Shown: in pieces, positions 10,812 to 22,783 of the stretch | Layout: every line of letters begins with the position of its first letter | How positions within the stretch are numbered: the stretch's first letter is position 1 | DNA from: Thiomonas delicata | GTDB taxonomy: Bacteria; Pseudomonadota; Gammaproteobacteria; Burkholderiales; Burkholderiaceae_C | NCBI RefSeq assembly: GCF_900088825.1 | Contig: NZ_LT592171.1 | Span: 1,238,503-1,302,502 of the forward strand | Reading direction: 5' to 3' | DNA: 64,000 nt | Made by a program: the position numbers and the translations under genes | The notes under the pieces: generated by a model | Databases searched by the model: none | Seen by the model: the letters and a program-made list of their open reading frames with translations, nothing else | Told to the model about the DNA's origin: nothing

Positions 10812-11783
10812 ATGAATCCGACGCAATCCGCAGACCGGCTGCCTCTGCCCAAAGTTCTCGTGCTGGGCACGGGAGGAACCATTGCAGGCGTTTCCACGGC
10901 CCATCCCGCCCAGGGCGGATACCGCGCGGGGGTGCTCGATATCGCGCAGCTGGTCGAGGCCGCGCCCGGCATCGAACTGCTGGCCGAGCTTCACGCGGAA
11001 CAAGTCGCGAGCATCGACAGCAAGGACATGCGCCCCGAGGTTTGGAGCAAGCTGGCAACGCGTATCGCCCAGTGGTTCGCCAGGCCGGATGCCGTCGGCT
11101 GTGTCGTCACGCATGGAAGCGACACGCTGGAGGAGACTGCCTATTTCCTGCAGTGTGTCTTGGTCCCCGGCAAACCCGTGGTCCTGACTGCGGCGATGCG
11201 TCCCGCCACCGCGTTGTCAGCCGATGGGCCGCGCAATCTTTATGACGCGGTGCAGGTTGCGGCCAGCCCCGACGCGGCGGGGCGCGGGGTGCTGTGCGCG
11301 CTGCACGGCCGCGTGCATGGCGCTTGCGATGTCACCAAGGCGCACCCGATGGCCTTGGACGCTTTTACTTCGGGCGAGCGGGGGCCGCTGGGTTTTGTCG
11401 GGCCTCAAGGGCTGCAATTCACGCGGAACCATCCTGGCGAGAAGCCGCAAACGCTAAGTGTGCCGTCCGCGGGAAACTGGCCGCGGGTGGAACTGGTGTC
11501 GAGTCACGCCGGGGCGGACGGCGGCGTGGTGCGCGCCCTGCTGCAGGCTTCGCGCAGCGGTGCGCTACAGCCCGGACTTGGCGGATTGGTCGTCATCGGT
11601 ACTGGACACGGCACGGTTCATGAAGACTTGCAGGCGGCTCTGGACGTCGCCGAATCGGCGGGGGTCAGGGTGGTTTATGCCTCGCGAGCCGGGATGCCGC
11701 AAGGCGGCGCGTACGACGGGCTGAATGCCGTCAAAATCCGCGTACGACTGATGCTCGAACTGGCGGCGCAAGCGAAGGGCTGA
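10812..11783 (+). CDS. Asparaginase (type I/II family)
   Basis: 323 aa from the ATG at 10812; hydrolyses L-asparagine to aspartate and ammonia. Catalytic Thr lies in LGTGGTIAG near residue 20, and the second triad sits in [25 protein letters not shown] is also typical. No signal peptide is evident, so it is probably cytoplasmic. No good ribosome binding site precedes 10812, because the SOS box occupies that place; an in-frame ATG at 10719 would overlap lexA. Transcription must start upstream of or across the LexA boxes, so the gene may be SOS-influenced. Confidence 0.9.
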   Translation: MNPTQSADRLPLPKVLVLGTGGTIAGVSTAHPAQGGYRAGVLDIAQLVEAAPGIELLAELHAEQVASIDSKDMRPEVWSKLATRIAQWFARPDAVGCVVTHGSDTLEETAYFLQCVLVPGKPVVLTAAMRPATALSADGPRNLYDAVQVAASPDAAGRGVLCALHGRVHGACDVTKAHPMALDAFTSGERGPLGFVGPQGLQFTRNHPGEKPQTLSVPSAGNWPRVELVSSHAGADGGVVRALLQASRSGALQPGLGGLVVIGTGHGTVHEDLQAALDVAESAGVRVVYASRAGMPQGGAYDGLNAVKIRVRLMLELAAQAKG

Positions 11784-11834
11784 CGCGGCAAACCGGGGGC
11801 AGCGCCATCCGACGGTTTCCTCCGCCGCGTGCGC

Positions 11835-12383
11835 TCAGCGGCAATTGGCCGCGATGGCAGCCGCCGCCTGCTGGCGCTGCGCGGCGCGTTGGGCGTCGGT
11901 CACGTAGGTGCGATTGCCCTGAGGGTCGACCTCGGCCATGCGCACGCCGCTGTCCAGGGTTTGCAGCTGGCGTTGCGCCTGCAGGCAATTGGCTTGGCGC
12001 GCCTGCGCCTCGATCTGCTTTTGCAGGTTCTGTGCCGCTTCCTTGGCGCGCTTGTCTTGCTCAAGCTTTTGCTGCAAATCGCGGGCGGCCTGGGTTTGGG
12101 CTTGCTCCTTGGCGGGCGGTGAGGCGGCCGAGGCAGCCGCCGCGCTTGCCGAGGGTTCCTGTGGTGCCGTGGCGGCGAGCGGCTTGGCCAGAATATTCTT
12201 GGCGGGAATGTTCGATGGGGGCGGTTGGTCGCTGTACTGGACCACGCCCGCCGACGATATCCATTTCCATTGGGCCTGTGCAGGAGAGGCCGCCAGCAGG
12301 GCGCAGGCCGCGAGCAGCGCGGCGCGTGCGGCGAAGGGGCGCATTGCACAAGCCAGCGTGTGCATGAGATCCATAGCAAACAT
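11835..12383 (-). CDS. DUF4124 domain exported protein
   Basis: 182 aa from the ATG at 12383, preferred because GGAG lies 6 nt upstream; an ATG at 12395 is possible. A signal peptide ends at about SPAQA-QWKW, and the mature protein begins with the DUF4124 signature (QWKWISSAGVVQYSDQPPP). Then come a low-complexity Ala/Ser stretch and a Gln/Ala-rich coiled coil. Two cysteines occur in the mature part, one near the very C-terminus (ANCR). DUF4124 proteins are common periplasmic proteins of betaproteobacteria with no assigned activity. Confidence 0.8.
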   Translation of the reverse strand: MFAMDLMHTLACAMRPFAARAALLAACALLAASPAQAQWKWISSAGVVQYSDQPPPSNIPAKNILAKPLAATAPQEPSASAAAASAASPPAKEQAQTQAARDLQQKLEQDKRAKEAAQNLQKQIEAQARQANCLQAQRQLQTLDSGVRMAEVDPQGNRTYVTDAQRAAQRQQAAAAIAANCR

Positions 12384-12550
12384 CCGATGCTCCATGATTT
12401 TGATCGAAGCTTAAGGGATTCGGCCGCATCTTGGCTTCCTTTTCATCCACTTGGGCATGGTTGACGCCGCTGTGTTGCCGGCTCGCCGCACCGGCGCGCG
12501 ATGCAAAATCGCCGCGTCTTTTATCATCGCGTTTTGCGCCTGGAGGATTT

Positions 12551-14026
12551 ATGCGCCTTCTCGGAAAAGCGTTGACCTTTGACGACGTGTTATTGGTCCC
12601 GGCTTATTCACAAGTTTTACCCAAAGACACCAGCCTTTCAACCCGCCTGACGCGGCGCGTCAGCTTGAATATCCCGCTTGTTTCGGCAGCCATGGACACG
12701 GTCACGGAGTCCAAGCTGGCCATCGCGATCGCGCAGGAAGGCGGCATCGGCATCATCCACAAGAATCTCACGCCCAAGGCCCAAGCCACGGAAGTGGCGC
12801 GGGTCAAGCGTTTCGAATCCGGCGTATTGAAGGACCCGATCACGATTTCTCCCGGGGTGAAGGTCCGCGACGTGCTGGCCTTGTCGCACCAGCATGGTAT
12901 TTCCGGTTTTCCGGTCATCGAAAACGGCAAGGTGGTCGGTATCGTCACCAATCGGGATCTGCGTTTCGAGACCCGCCTGGATGCTCCGGTGCGCGACATC
13001 ATGACGCCACGCGAACGCCTGGTCACGGTGCGCGAGGGCGCCACACTGGACGAAGCCAAGGCTTTGATGCACGAGCATCGCCTGGAACGCGTGCTGGTGA
13101 TCAACGACGCCTTCGAACTACGCGGCCTGATGACCGTGAAGGACATCCAGAAAGCCACGGAACGGCCGAACGCGGCGCGTGATCCCCAGGGCAAGCTGCG
13201 GGTGGGCGCGGCCGTGGGCGTGGGCGAGGGCACCGAGGAACGCGTCGAGGCGCTGGTGCGCGCCGGCGTGGACGTGATCGTGGTGGATACCGCGCACGGA
13301 CACAGCCAGGGGGTCATCGATCGTGTGCGCTGGGTCAAGCAGAATTTCCCGGACGTGGATGTGATCGGAGGCAACATCGCCACCGCCGAAGCTGCGCGCG
13401 CGCTGGCCGACGCAGGCGGCGATGGCGTCAAGGTCGGTATCGGCCCCGGCTCGATTTGCACCACACGCATCGTGGCTGGTGTGGGCGTGCCGCAGATCAC
13501 GGCCATCGCCAATGTCGCCCAGGCGCTCCAGGGCACAGGTATTCCGCTGGTGGCTGACGGCGGCGTGCGCTATTCCGGCGATATCGCCAAGGCCATCGCC
13601 GCCGGCGCGCACACCGTGATGATGGGCAGCATGTTCGCCGGCACGGAAGAGGCGCCGGGGGAGGTCATCCTGTATCAGGGACGCTCGTACAAGACCTACC
13701 GCGGCATGGGTTCCATCGGCGCGATGAACGCCGGTTCGGCCGACCGCTACTTCCAGGACGGCACCCAGGCTTCCTCGGCCGCCGGGGCCGAGAAATTCGT
13801 GCCCGAGGGAATCGAGGGTCGCGTGCCGTTCAAGGGTCCCCTGGCGGCCATCCTGTACCAGCTCGTGGGTGGTGTGCGGTCTTCACTGGGCTATTGCGGC
13901 TGCGCCAGCATCGAGGACATGCGCAGTCAGGCGCAATTCGTGGAAATCACCTCCGCGGGTATGCGCGAGAGCCACGTCCATGACGTGCAGATCACCAAGG
14001 AAGCGCCCAACTATCACGTCGATTGA
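12551..14026 (+). CDS. guaB: Inosine-5'-monophosphate dehydrogenase
   Basis: 491 aa from the ATG at 12551, which follows GGAGG. Oxidises IMP to XMP with NAD, the committed step to GMP. TIM barrel interrupted by two CBS domains (about residues 95-205). The catalytic Cys lies in [11 protein letters not shown], the phosphate loop in [13 protein letters not shown], and the flap has GMGSIGAM and the Arg of [10 protein letters not shown]. guaA follows 58 nt downstream across a strong stem-loop. Confidence 0.98.
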   Translation: MRLLGKALTFDDVLLVPAYSQVLPKDTSLSTRLTRRVSLNIPLVSAAMDTVTESKLAIAIAQEGGIGIIHKNLTPKAQATEVARVKRFESGVLKDPITISPGVKVRDVLALSHQHGISGFPVIENGKVVGIVTNRDLRFETRLDAPVRDIMTPRERLVTVREGATLDEAKALMHEHRLERVLVINDAFELRGLMTVKDIQKATERPNAARDPQGKLRVGAAVGVGEGTEERVEALVRAGVDVIVVDTAHGHSQGVIDRVRWVKQNFPDVDVIGGNIATAEAARALADAGGDGVKVGIGPGSICTTRIVAGVGVPQITAIANVAQALQGTGIPLVADGGVRYSGDIAKAIAAGAHTVMMGSMFAGTEEAPGEVILYQGRSYKTYRGMGSIGAMNAGSADRYFQDGTQASSAAGAEKFVPEGIEGRVPFKGPLAAILYQLVGGVRSSLGYCGCASIEDMRSQAQFVEITSAGMRESHVHDVQITKEAPNYHVD

Positions 14027-14030
14027 CGCC

Positions 14031-14053
14031 AGCCGAGGACAGAGTCCTCGGCT
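14031..14053 (+). terminator. Stem-loop between guaB and guaA
   Basis: Perfect 10-bp arms (AGCCGAGGAC and GTCCTCGGCT) with a 3-nt loop, 4 nt after the guaB stop. No T run follows, so full termination is unlikely; attenuation, processing or guaB message protection are more plausible. Confidence 0.55.
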
Positions 14054-14084
14054 CGACACCCTGCCTGGCCACGGACCCAGCCAC

Positions 14085-15668
<1,584 letters not shown>

Positions 15669-15716
15669 GCGGATCCCACATTTCTATTGTTCCCACGTGT
15701 TCTTGGCACACCTGGC

Positions 15717-15749
15717 CCCCCCGACTCTCGGCGCCACCGATTCGGGGGG
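15717..15749 (+). terminator. Possible terminator hairpin after guaA
   Basis: CCCCCCGA (15717-15724) pairs with TCGGGGGG (15742-15749), with a small inner CGG/CCG stem in the 17-nt loop. It lies 48 nt after the guaA stop. No T tract follows, so this is a weak call. Confidence 0.35.
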
Positions 15750-15812
15750 TGGCCCCGTTCGGGCGCCCGGCCTCGTGCGAAAATCATCTGCACGGGCTGC
15801 TTGGAGGCGACA

Positions 15813-16730
15813 TTGGGCCACTTCCTACATTTTCTTGCGTTGTGCAGTGGTCTGTCCGAACGGCTGGCGCGTCGCCAGCTTGTGCGGCGCGTCGTCATGC
15901 TGCATGGAGTGGGCGGGCCCGATCTGCCCGTACCCGGCTTCGAGGCCTTGCTGCGCTGGATGCAAAGCCGCTATCGTCTGGTTTCCTTGGATACTTTGCT
16001 GGAAAACCTGGCCTCGGGCAAGCCGGCGGGCGGCGACGTGGCGCTCACCTTCGATGACGGCTTGCGCAACCACCTGCGGCACGCTTATCCGGTACTCAAG
16101 CGGCTGGGCATACCCGCCACGTACTTTGTCTGTCCAGGATTGATCGAGTCTGGGCGATGGCTCTGGAATCACGAGGCCCGTGCTCGCTTGAATCGCATGG
16201 ACGCGCCGACGCGCACCAGCGTGGCGAACCTGGCCGGCGCCCCGCAGAGCGCGGTCGAACCCATCATCGACTGGATGAAGACCCTGACGCCTGGCAAGCG
16301 CCAGGATGTCGAGCAGCGCATTCGGGACGCCTCGCCCGATTTCGCGCCGACTTCCGAGGAGAGCGATCGCTTCGATCCTCTGGCCTGGGACGATTTCGCG
16401 CAACTCGATCCGGCGCTGATCACCATCGGCTCGCACACCATGTCGCACCCCATCCTGCCCACCCTCGACGATGCGAGCCTGCGCTGGGAACTGCACGAGA
16501 GCCGCGCCTTGCTCGAGGCGCGGCTGAGGCGTACGGTCGATTTGTTCTGCTACCCCAACGGCTCCAGCGACGCGCGAGTCCGCGCCGTAGCCCGTCGAAC
16601 TTATCGTGCCGCTGTAACGACGCAGGAGGGGCACGTGCTGGCCGGAGTCGACCCGATCGCCATCCCGCGCATTCCTGTCTCCAGCCATCTGCCCTTGCTG
16701 GCTTGGCGCATGCTTCGTCCGACGGCTTGA
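15813..16730 (+). CDS. Polysaccharide deacetylase (CE4) family protein
   Basis: 305 aa from a TTG at 15813, chosen because GGAGG lies 5 nt before it; the next ATG (15897) would remove the first strand but is possible. NodB-like fold: motif 1 DVALTFDDGLRN with the catalytic Asp pair and motif 2 IGSHTMSHPIL with both zinc histidines. The product resembles XdcA/PuuE-like deacetylases without a signal peptide, so it may act on a sugar or lipid precursor at the cytoplasmic side. The substrate cannot be told from sequence. Confidence 0.8.
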   Translation: MGHFLHFLALCSGLSERLARRQLVRRVVMLHGVGGPDLPVPGFEALLRWMQSRYRLVSLDTLLENLASGKPAGGDVALTFDDGLRNHLRHAYPVLKRLGIPATYFVCPGLIESGRWLWNHEARARLNRMDAPTRTSVANLAGAPQSAVEPIIDWMKTLTPGKRQDVEQRIRDASPDFAPTSEESDRFDPLAWDDFAQLDPALITIGSHTMSHPILPTLDDASLRWELHESRALLEARLRRTVDLFCYPNGSSDARVRAVARRTYRAAVTTQEGHVLAGVDPIAIPRIPVSSHLPLLAWRMLRPTA

Positions 16731-16789
16731 GATCGCACTGCCAGGTCCGGCTATGCTGCTGGCTGGCTCGTCGATTTCCATTGTTCCCC

Positions 16790-17011
16790 ATGAAAATGCT
16801 GTTCAGTGTCCTGGCCCTGGTCGTGGCCCTGCTGCTGGTCCTGCTCGCAGCCAAGACGCAAATGCAAGGACTCACCGCTCCCGCGGCAGGCAGTTCCGCC
16901 TCGACCATGGGCGAGCACGCCGGGTTGATCACACCCCAGCAATACAAACAGGAACTTGAACAGGCCATCCACGCATCGCGTCCCGCCGGGACGAATGGAA
17001 GCCAGCCTTGA
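16790..17011 (+). CDS. Small membrane protein, unrecognised
   Basis: 73 aa from the ATG at 16790. One N-terminal hydrophobic helix (MLFSVLALVVALLLVLLAA) is followed by a short polar, probably periplasmic tail with LITPQQYKQELEQAI. Its stop overlaps the TTG start of tadA (TTGA), so translation is probably coupled. I do not recognise the family; similar one-helix proteins often precede tadA in related bacteria. It could also be read as an uncleaved signal anchor. Confidence 0.6.
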   Translation: MKMLFSVLALVVALLLVLLAAKTQMQGLTAPAAGSSASTMGEHAGLITPQQYKQELEQAIHASRPAGTNGSQP

Positions 17012-17640
17012 GCGCGGAGATCGACCTGACCGACAAGGCCTTCATGCGTCAGGCCCTCGATCAGGCGCAGAACGCCTGGCTGCTGGGCGAAGTTCCAGTC
17101 GGTGCGGTGATCGTGCGCGAGGGCAGGGTGATCGCCACCGGTTACAACCGGCCCATCGGCGACAACGACCCCACCGCGCATGCCGAAATCGTCGCATTGC
17201 GGCAAGCGGCGAGTCTGCTCGGCAATTACCGCCTGCCGGGGTGCACGCTCTACGTCACGCTGGAACCTTGCGCCATGTGCGCGATGGCCTTGATGCATGC
17301 GAGGCTCGATCGTGTCGTCTTCGGCGCGCCAGATCCCAAGACAGGCGCAGCGGGAAGCGTGATCAACCTATTCGACGAACCGCGCCTCAACCACCACTGT
17401 GCTTTGCGAGGTGGGGTGGAGGCGCAGGATTGCGCCCGTCTGCTGCAGGATTTTTTTCGCGAACGGCGGCGTCAGACACAGGCGCTGCAGCAGAAGCCGG
17501 CGATACCGGCCGATCGCGCTGACCCAGACGAACAGCACGCATCGTTGCACGCCGAAGGTCCAGCCCCGCTGGCCGGCATCGACGTGCGGCATCTTGACGA
17601 ACCCGATGCCGCTGCAACGTCAAACCCCGAATCGCCATGA
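17008..17640 (+). CDS. tadA: tRNA-specific adenosine deaminase TadA
   Basis: 210 aa from the TTG at 17008 (GGAA a few nt upstream; overlap with the preceding stop). Converts wobble A34 to inosine in tRNA-Arg(ACG). Zinc ligands and proton shuttle are in TAHAEIVALR and in LEPCAMCAMAL. E. coli TadA likewise has residues before the equivalent of MRQALDQAQ, which favours the upstream start over the ATG at 17044. There is a C-terminal extension of about 50 polar residues beyond the usual end, of unknown meaning. Its stop overlaps the next gene (ATGA). Confidence 0.92.
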   Translation: MSAEIDLTDKAFMRQALDQAQNAWLLGEVPVGAVIVREGRVIATGYNRPIGDNDPTAHAEIVALRQAASLLGNYRLPGCTLYVTLEPCAMCAMALMHARLDRVVFGAPDPKTGAAGSVINLFDEPRLNHHCALRGGVEAQDCARLLQDFFRERRRQTQALQQKPAIPADRADPDEQHASLHAEGPAPLAGIDVRHLDEPDAAATSNPESP

Positions 17641-18587
17641 CCGACTCCCCGCCAACACAAACCCCGCCCACGTCCCGAGGCCTGCTGCGTCTGCTCTCGC
17701 CTTCGGGAGCGGTTCCCGACGCGCAGCGCATCGCACGCGCGCAAGCGCATTTGCAGGCTCTGGGTTTTCGTGTCGAGCTGGATCCCCAGGCCTTGGGGCG
17801 CGTGCAGCGCTTTGCCGGCACGGATACGCAGCGTGTGCAGGCCGTGCACCGGGCCGCGCGCAGCAAGGCGCATGTGGTGATGGCCACACGGGGAGGTTAT
17901 GGCTTGTCGCGCATCCTGCCCCGGCTCGACTATGCCCTGCTGCACGAGGCCGTGACCCAGCGGCGTCAGTTCTGGGTCGGGCATAGCGACTTCACCGCGC
18001 TGCAACTGGCCATGCTGGCGCAAACCGGCGCCGTCACGCACAGCGGTCCGATGGCTGCTTTCGACTTCGGTTCCGACAAGCTCGACGACATCACCGTGGA
18101 CAGTTTCCTCGACGCCCATGACGGCAGCCAGGAAGCCGTGGGTTTTGCCTGCAGCGACGCGCCGCGCGGCCTCGACGCGCGCGGCGTGTTGTGGGGTGGC
18201 AATCTCAGCCTCGTGGCCAGCCTGGTCGGCACGCCTTACCTGCCCAGAGTGCGTGGCGTGCTGTTCCTGGAAGACGTGACCGAGCATCCCTACTGCATCG
18301 AACGCATGCTGATCCAGCTTCTGCAGACCGGCGTGCTGCAACGCCAGAAAGCGGTGGTTCTGGGGGCGTTCACCGACTACAAGCTCACGCCGCATGACGC
18401 AGGCTTCGACTTGAACTCGGCGGTCGCCTGGCTGCGTGGGCAACTCAAGCCCCATGGCGTGCCGCTCATCACGGGCTTGCCTTTCGGGCACGTGCAGACC
18501 AAGCTGACGCTGCCGCATGGCGCACGCTGCCGCCTGGTGCGCGATGGCTCGGAGGCATTCCTGGTGTTCGCCCACGCCCACGGCTGA
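17637..18587 (+). CDS. ldcA: LD-carboxypeptidase (peptidase family S66)
   Basis: 316 aa; removes the terminal D-alanine from murein tetrapeptides during cell wall recycling. The serine nucleophile lies in VGHSDFTALQ, and the Glu and His of the triad in LFLEDVTEHPY and GLPFGHVQTKLTLPHG. ATRGGYGLSRILP upstream of the nucleophile is diagnostic. No signal peptide, so cytoplasmic like E. coli LdcA. It overlaps the tadA stop. Confidence 0.92.
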   Translation: MTDSPPTQTPPTSRGLLRLLSPSGAVPDAQRIARAQAHLQALGFRVELDPQALGRVQRFAGTDTQRVQAVHRAARSKAHVVMATRGGYGLSRILPRLDYALLHEAVTQRRQFWVGHSDFTALQLAMLAQTGAVTHSGPMAAFDFGSDKLDDITVDSFLDAHDGSQEAVGFACSDAPRGLDARGVLWGGNLSLVASLVGTPYLPRVRGVLFLEDVTEHPYCIERMLIQLLQTGVLQRQKAVVLGAFTDYKLTPHDAGFDLNSAVAWLRGQLKPHGVPLITGLPFGHVQTKLTLPHGARCRLVRDGSEAFLVFAHAHG

Positions 18588-18650
18588 AACCATCGCGTTG
18601 TATCGTTCCGCCGTGGTCCCACGTTGTGGCCAGCGGGACGGCCGGATGCC

Positions 18651-19853
<1,203 letters not shown>

Positions 19854-20206
19854 GGGCGGGGAGGGCGGGTGATCGGCATCAGGCATGCCGCATTGCGGAA
19901 TTTTATTTTGCGGCAAGTTTCGTCTTGGGCCTGCCATGTCGTCGCTCGGCGAATGCAGCAAAGGCCATGGTGGTGCTCGGTACGCGAAGCAGCTGGTGGA
20001 GAAGGGCGCCAATCCGGCCCAAGTCGATCAGGCATTGGAAGGCATCGCCCAGCGTAGTTGCCTTGCGTGTGTGATTCCCGTAGGCTGGGTCAAAACTGCC
20101 GAAGGCCATCTTTATGGATGGGTGATCGATACAACATGACCGGTAGACGGCCTGCACTGGGCCTGACGTCGGTTGCTGGAATGCATTTCTGTCGGGAGGC
20201 TGCATC
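19854..20206. other. 353-nt divergent intergenic region
   Basis: Holds the promoter regions of gcdH (leftward) and the 20207 gene (rightward). Two modest open frames cross it, one on each strand (19936-20139 + and 19903-20265 -), but neither has a good ribosome binding site or a family I recognise. No repeat or RNA gene seen. Confidence 0.4.
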
Positions 20207-20704
20207 ATGGGATGGTCCGTCACCAAAGGCAAGCTCAGAACGATGGCCCTGGACGGTGAGCACATGGCCTACGACTACGCCGGCCGCAGCCATGTGGACG
20301 CCGAGGCACTGACTGAGAAATCAACGCCGATCCTCGCCATTCATGACTGCGAGGCCTCGGTCGGCGTCTACCACGAAACGAATCTCGCAGAAGGCGGCCA
20401 CCATGTCGTCGGCGAATATACGAGCGTCGTCCTGCACAGAAGCATCGATGCCGAACGCTTCGGCCTGGCTTCCATGCGCCTCGATCAAGAAAAACGGGTG
20501 GTTGTGGCAGCCTATATCAAGGCCAAGGCATGGGCAAAGTATGAGTTGCTTGCGCAAACTGCGCTCGCGCATCATGGCGAGATCCAGTTCAAGTTCGGGA
20601 TCGACGGCCCCCTCACCAGCGAGACGCACAGGGCATTTTTTGCCGGAGAAATCAACAACAATGCCATCGTCTGCGACTTGCTTGCGATCTACATCCACTT
20701 CTAA
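20207..20704 (+). CDS. Hypothetical protein, unrecognised
   Basis: 165 aa from the ATG at 20207, with GGGAGG upstream. Soluble, no signal peptide or membrane segment, mixed alpha/beta composition with many His and Ala (TALAHHGEIQFKFGIDG). I do not recognise a family or a catalytic motif. It ends 3 nt before a convergent unknown gene at 20708. The good ribosome binding site and normal codon use argue that it is real. Function unknown. Confidence 0.6.
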   Translation: MGWSVTKGKLRTMALDGEHMAYDYAGRSHVDAEALTEKSTPILAIHDCEASVGVYHETNLAEGGHHVVGEYTSVVLHRSIDAERFGLASMRLDQEKRVVVAAYIKAKAWAKYELLAQTALAHHGEIQFKFGIDGPLTSETHRAFFAGEINNNAIVCDLLAIYIHF

Positions 20705-20707
20705 AGG

Positions 20708-21046
20708 TCATGCGTCGGCGCTCCCCGCGACATCGCGCAGAATCCGTTTCGCCAGTATCTCCGTCCGGGCCGAAGCGTCCAGCGCACAGCGACACAATCC
20801 GGCCTGTTCGTATTGCAGGTTCTCATACATTTCAGAAGCTGCAGGATACGCACGCAGCAAGGCATCAAGCCGAGCATCCAATCGGGCGCCCGCGAGCTCA
20901 TCGCGAAGTCGCAGCGCGACAAGCCGATACTGATCCGCACTGACTTGCAACGGGCTTCGCTCCAGGCGTTCGAGCAGGTATGCGAGGGAAGCGAGCGAAT
21001 GCAGGTGCTCAGGGGGTGAAGAATTGATGACAGGGTGCTCGTTCAT
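20708..21046 (-). CDS. Hypothetical small helical protein, unrecognised
   Basis: 112 aa from the ATG at 21046, preferred because GAGG lies 5 nt upstream; the frame is open to 21145. Almost entirely helical and Leu/Ala/Arg rich (LASLAYLLERLERSPLQV), with two cysteines in GLCRCALD. No signal or membrane helix. It is convergent with, and nearly abuts, the unknown gene at 20207. Family not recognised; it could be a small regulator or a scaffold. Confidence 0.55.
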   Translation of the reverse strand: MNEHPVINSSPPEHLHSLASLAYLLERLERSPLQVSADQYRLVALRLRDELAGARLDARLDALLRAYPAASEMYENLQYEQAGLCRCALDASARTEILAKRILRDVAGSADA

Positions 21047-21209
21047 AGCTGCCTCGTGAGGAAAAACATCCTCGTTCAAGTTCGCAGATGAGCGTGCCAA
21101 GACAAATTTCAAGGTGGGGGGCTTCCGTTCAACAACATTTAACATAATGCCAATATGCTCTGATGTGTGTGACTCAAGCTAGCTTTCTACAGCCGGCACG
21201 CGTGGCCCA

Positions 21210-21869
21210 TTACCAATGGCCTGATTGTCGATCCATGGCGATGGCGTGGGCGATCAGCTTCGCAGCCGCCATGTGACCGCGTTGCGTAGCCAGGTCTAGC
21301 GCCGTGAAACCCATGGCGTTCTTCAAGCCCGGGTCCGCACCCTCCTCGAGCAAGAGTTTCACCGTGGCGTCATGGCCAAAATATGCGGCCATCATCAACG
21401 CCGTGGTGCCGTTGGGCGCGGCTGCGTCGATATAAGCAGCGTGGTCCAGCAGGTATTTCACGATTCGGGTATGGCCGTTGGTTGCCGCATAAGCCAGGGG
21501 CGTCCAGCCGGGTTTGTTGATTTCAGCGCCGCGCGCGACCATCTTCTCGACCAGGTCGTCATCGCCTTCCAAGCAGGCGATCATCAATGCGTTTTCGTCA
21601 CTGGGATTGAGTTGATTCAAGTTCAGCTTGGGTTGTGCAATCAAGACCTTGGCAACGTCGAAGGACTTGTCCTTGAGGGCCAGATAAAGCGCGGAATTTC
21701 CACGCGCATCCACGGCGTTCGGATCGAAGCCTTTGGCGAGCAAGGCCTGCACGGCGGCGGTGTCGTCCGTCGCGATGGCACGAAAAAAATCGGTATAAGA
21801 CCCCGCTGCAGCCCAAGGTGAGGCGGAGATTAATACAATCAAAACAATAAGATAGGAAATTTTTCTCAT
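21210..21869 (-). CDS. Exported ankyrin repeat protein
   Basis: 219 aa from the ATG at 21869 (a TTG 12 nt earlier is possible). An N-terminal signal peptide (MRKISYLIVLIVLISASPWAAA) points to the periplasm. The rest is about five ankyrin repeats, each with the TPLAYAATNGHTRIVKYLL or TALMMAAYFGHDATVKLLL pattern, ending with TALDLATQRGHMAAAKLI. Periplasmic ankyrin proteins (AnkB type) of proteobacteria sometimes support catalase activity, but no catalase gene is nearby. The upstream region is relatively AT rich. Confidence 0.85.
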   Translation of the reverse strand: MRKISYLIVLIVLISASPWAAAGSYTDFFRAIATDDTAAVQALLAKGFDPNAVDARGNSALYLALKDKSFDVAKVLIAQPKLNLNQLNPSDENALMIACLEGDDDLVEKMVARGAEINKPGWTPLAYAATNGHTRIVKYLLDHAAYIDAAAPNGTTALMMAAYFGHDATVKLLLEEGADPGLKNAMGFTALDLATQRGHMAAAKLIAHAIAMDRQSGHW

Positions 21870-21913
21870 GTTCTTATGCAATAATGCACCAAGCTGGTTT
21901 CAAGTTATGTTTT

Positions 21914-22708
21914 TTATTGAAATTTTCCATCTAACCTCATGAAAAGACGATCAAAATTACGTTCTGTGTACTGCTCGACAGCTTCCTCCGTGCCGCCCCT
22001 TAATTGTGCAAGGCAGCGGGCGACGAAGCGTGTGTAGGCAGGTTGGTTGGTTTGACCTCTAAAAGGCGTTGGCGCGAGATAGGGGCTGTCGGTCTCAATC
22101 AGGATACGATCCTCGGGTAATTTCTTCGCTATCTCTCGTAAGTCATTGGCGTTTTTGAATGTCAAGATGCCGGAAAGGGATATGTAGAAGCCGAGGTCCA
22201 GAGCTTGTTTCGCCACGTCCCAGGTCTCCGTAAAGCAATGGAACACCCCTCCCACGACTTCGGCGCCCTCTTCTCTCAGGATGGACAGCGTATCGTCAGC
22301 CGCCGACCGCGTGTGGATCACCAGTGGCTTGCCGACTTGGCGTGCGGCCTGAATGTGGGCGCGAAAACGGTGTCTCTGCCACTCCATGTCCGCGGGCGTG
22401 CGCCCCTCGAGGCGGAAGTAATCCAATCCAGTTTCCCCCAGCGCAAGGACACGCGGATGGCTTGCCAATTCAGCAAGTTGGGACACATCGGGCTCCGTCA
22501 GGCCCTCCTGGTCGGGATGCACGCCGACGGTCGCCCAGATCTGCGGGTGTTGCACGGCAGAGGCGAGCACGTCGTCGAATTCCTCGATCTGCGTGCAGAT
22601 GTTCATGGCCCGCGTTACACCGTTGGCGTCCATGGCCGACAAGATGTCATCCAGGCGCTCGCGCAAGCCAGGAAAATTGAGGTGGCAGTGTGAGTCGGTC
22701 AAAGCCAT
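21914..22708 (-). CDS. TatD family metal-dependent hydrolase
   Basis: 264 aa TIM-barrel DNase/hydrolase. Metal ligands are all visible: DSHCHLNF at the N-terminus, Glu in LALGETGLDY, His in VIHTRSA, His in GGVFHCFTE and Asp in LIETDSPYLAPTP. Members remove nucleotides from DNA 3' ends or act in D-amino-acid-tRNA editing. It is the last gene of the mltG-tmk-holB-pilZ-tatD series, 75 nt after pilZ, an arrangement widespread in proteobacteria (E. coli ycfH). Confidence 0.93.
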   Translation of the reverse strand: MALTDSHCHLNFPGLRERLDDILSAMDANGVTRAMNICTQIEEFDDVLASAVQHPQIWATVGVHPDQEGLTEPDVSQLAELASHPRVLALGETGLDYFRLEGRTPADMEWQRHRFRAHIQAARQVGKPLVIHTRSAADDTLSILREEGAEVVGGVFHCFTETWDVAKQALDLGFYISLSGILTFKNANDLREIAKKLPEDRILIETDSPYLAPTPFRGQTNQPAYTRFVARCLAQLRGGTEEAVEQYTERNFDRLFMRLDGKFQ

Positions 22709-22783
22709 GGAGAAAGACCGCCAGATTGGCGGTCAGGTGGATGGATCGATACGTGCCCGAGGGCGACGAAGGAGGCTGCGCAG

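Noticed and set aside
19903-20265. A 120-codon minus-strand frame in the gcdH upstream region
   Set aside because: No ribosome binding site, overlaps the start of the better-supported 20207 gene, and matches no family I know.
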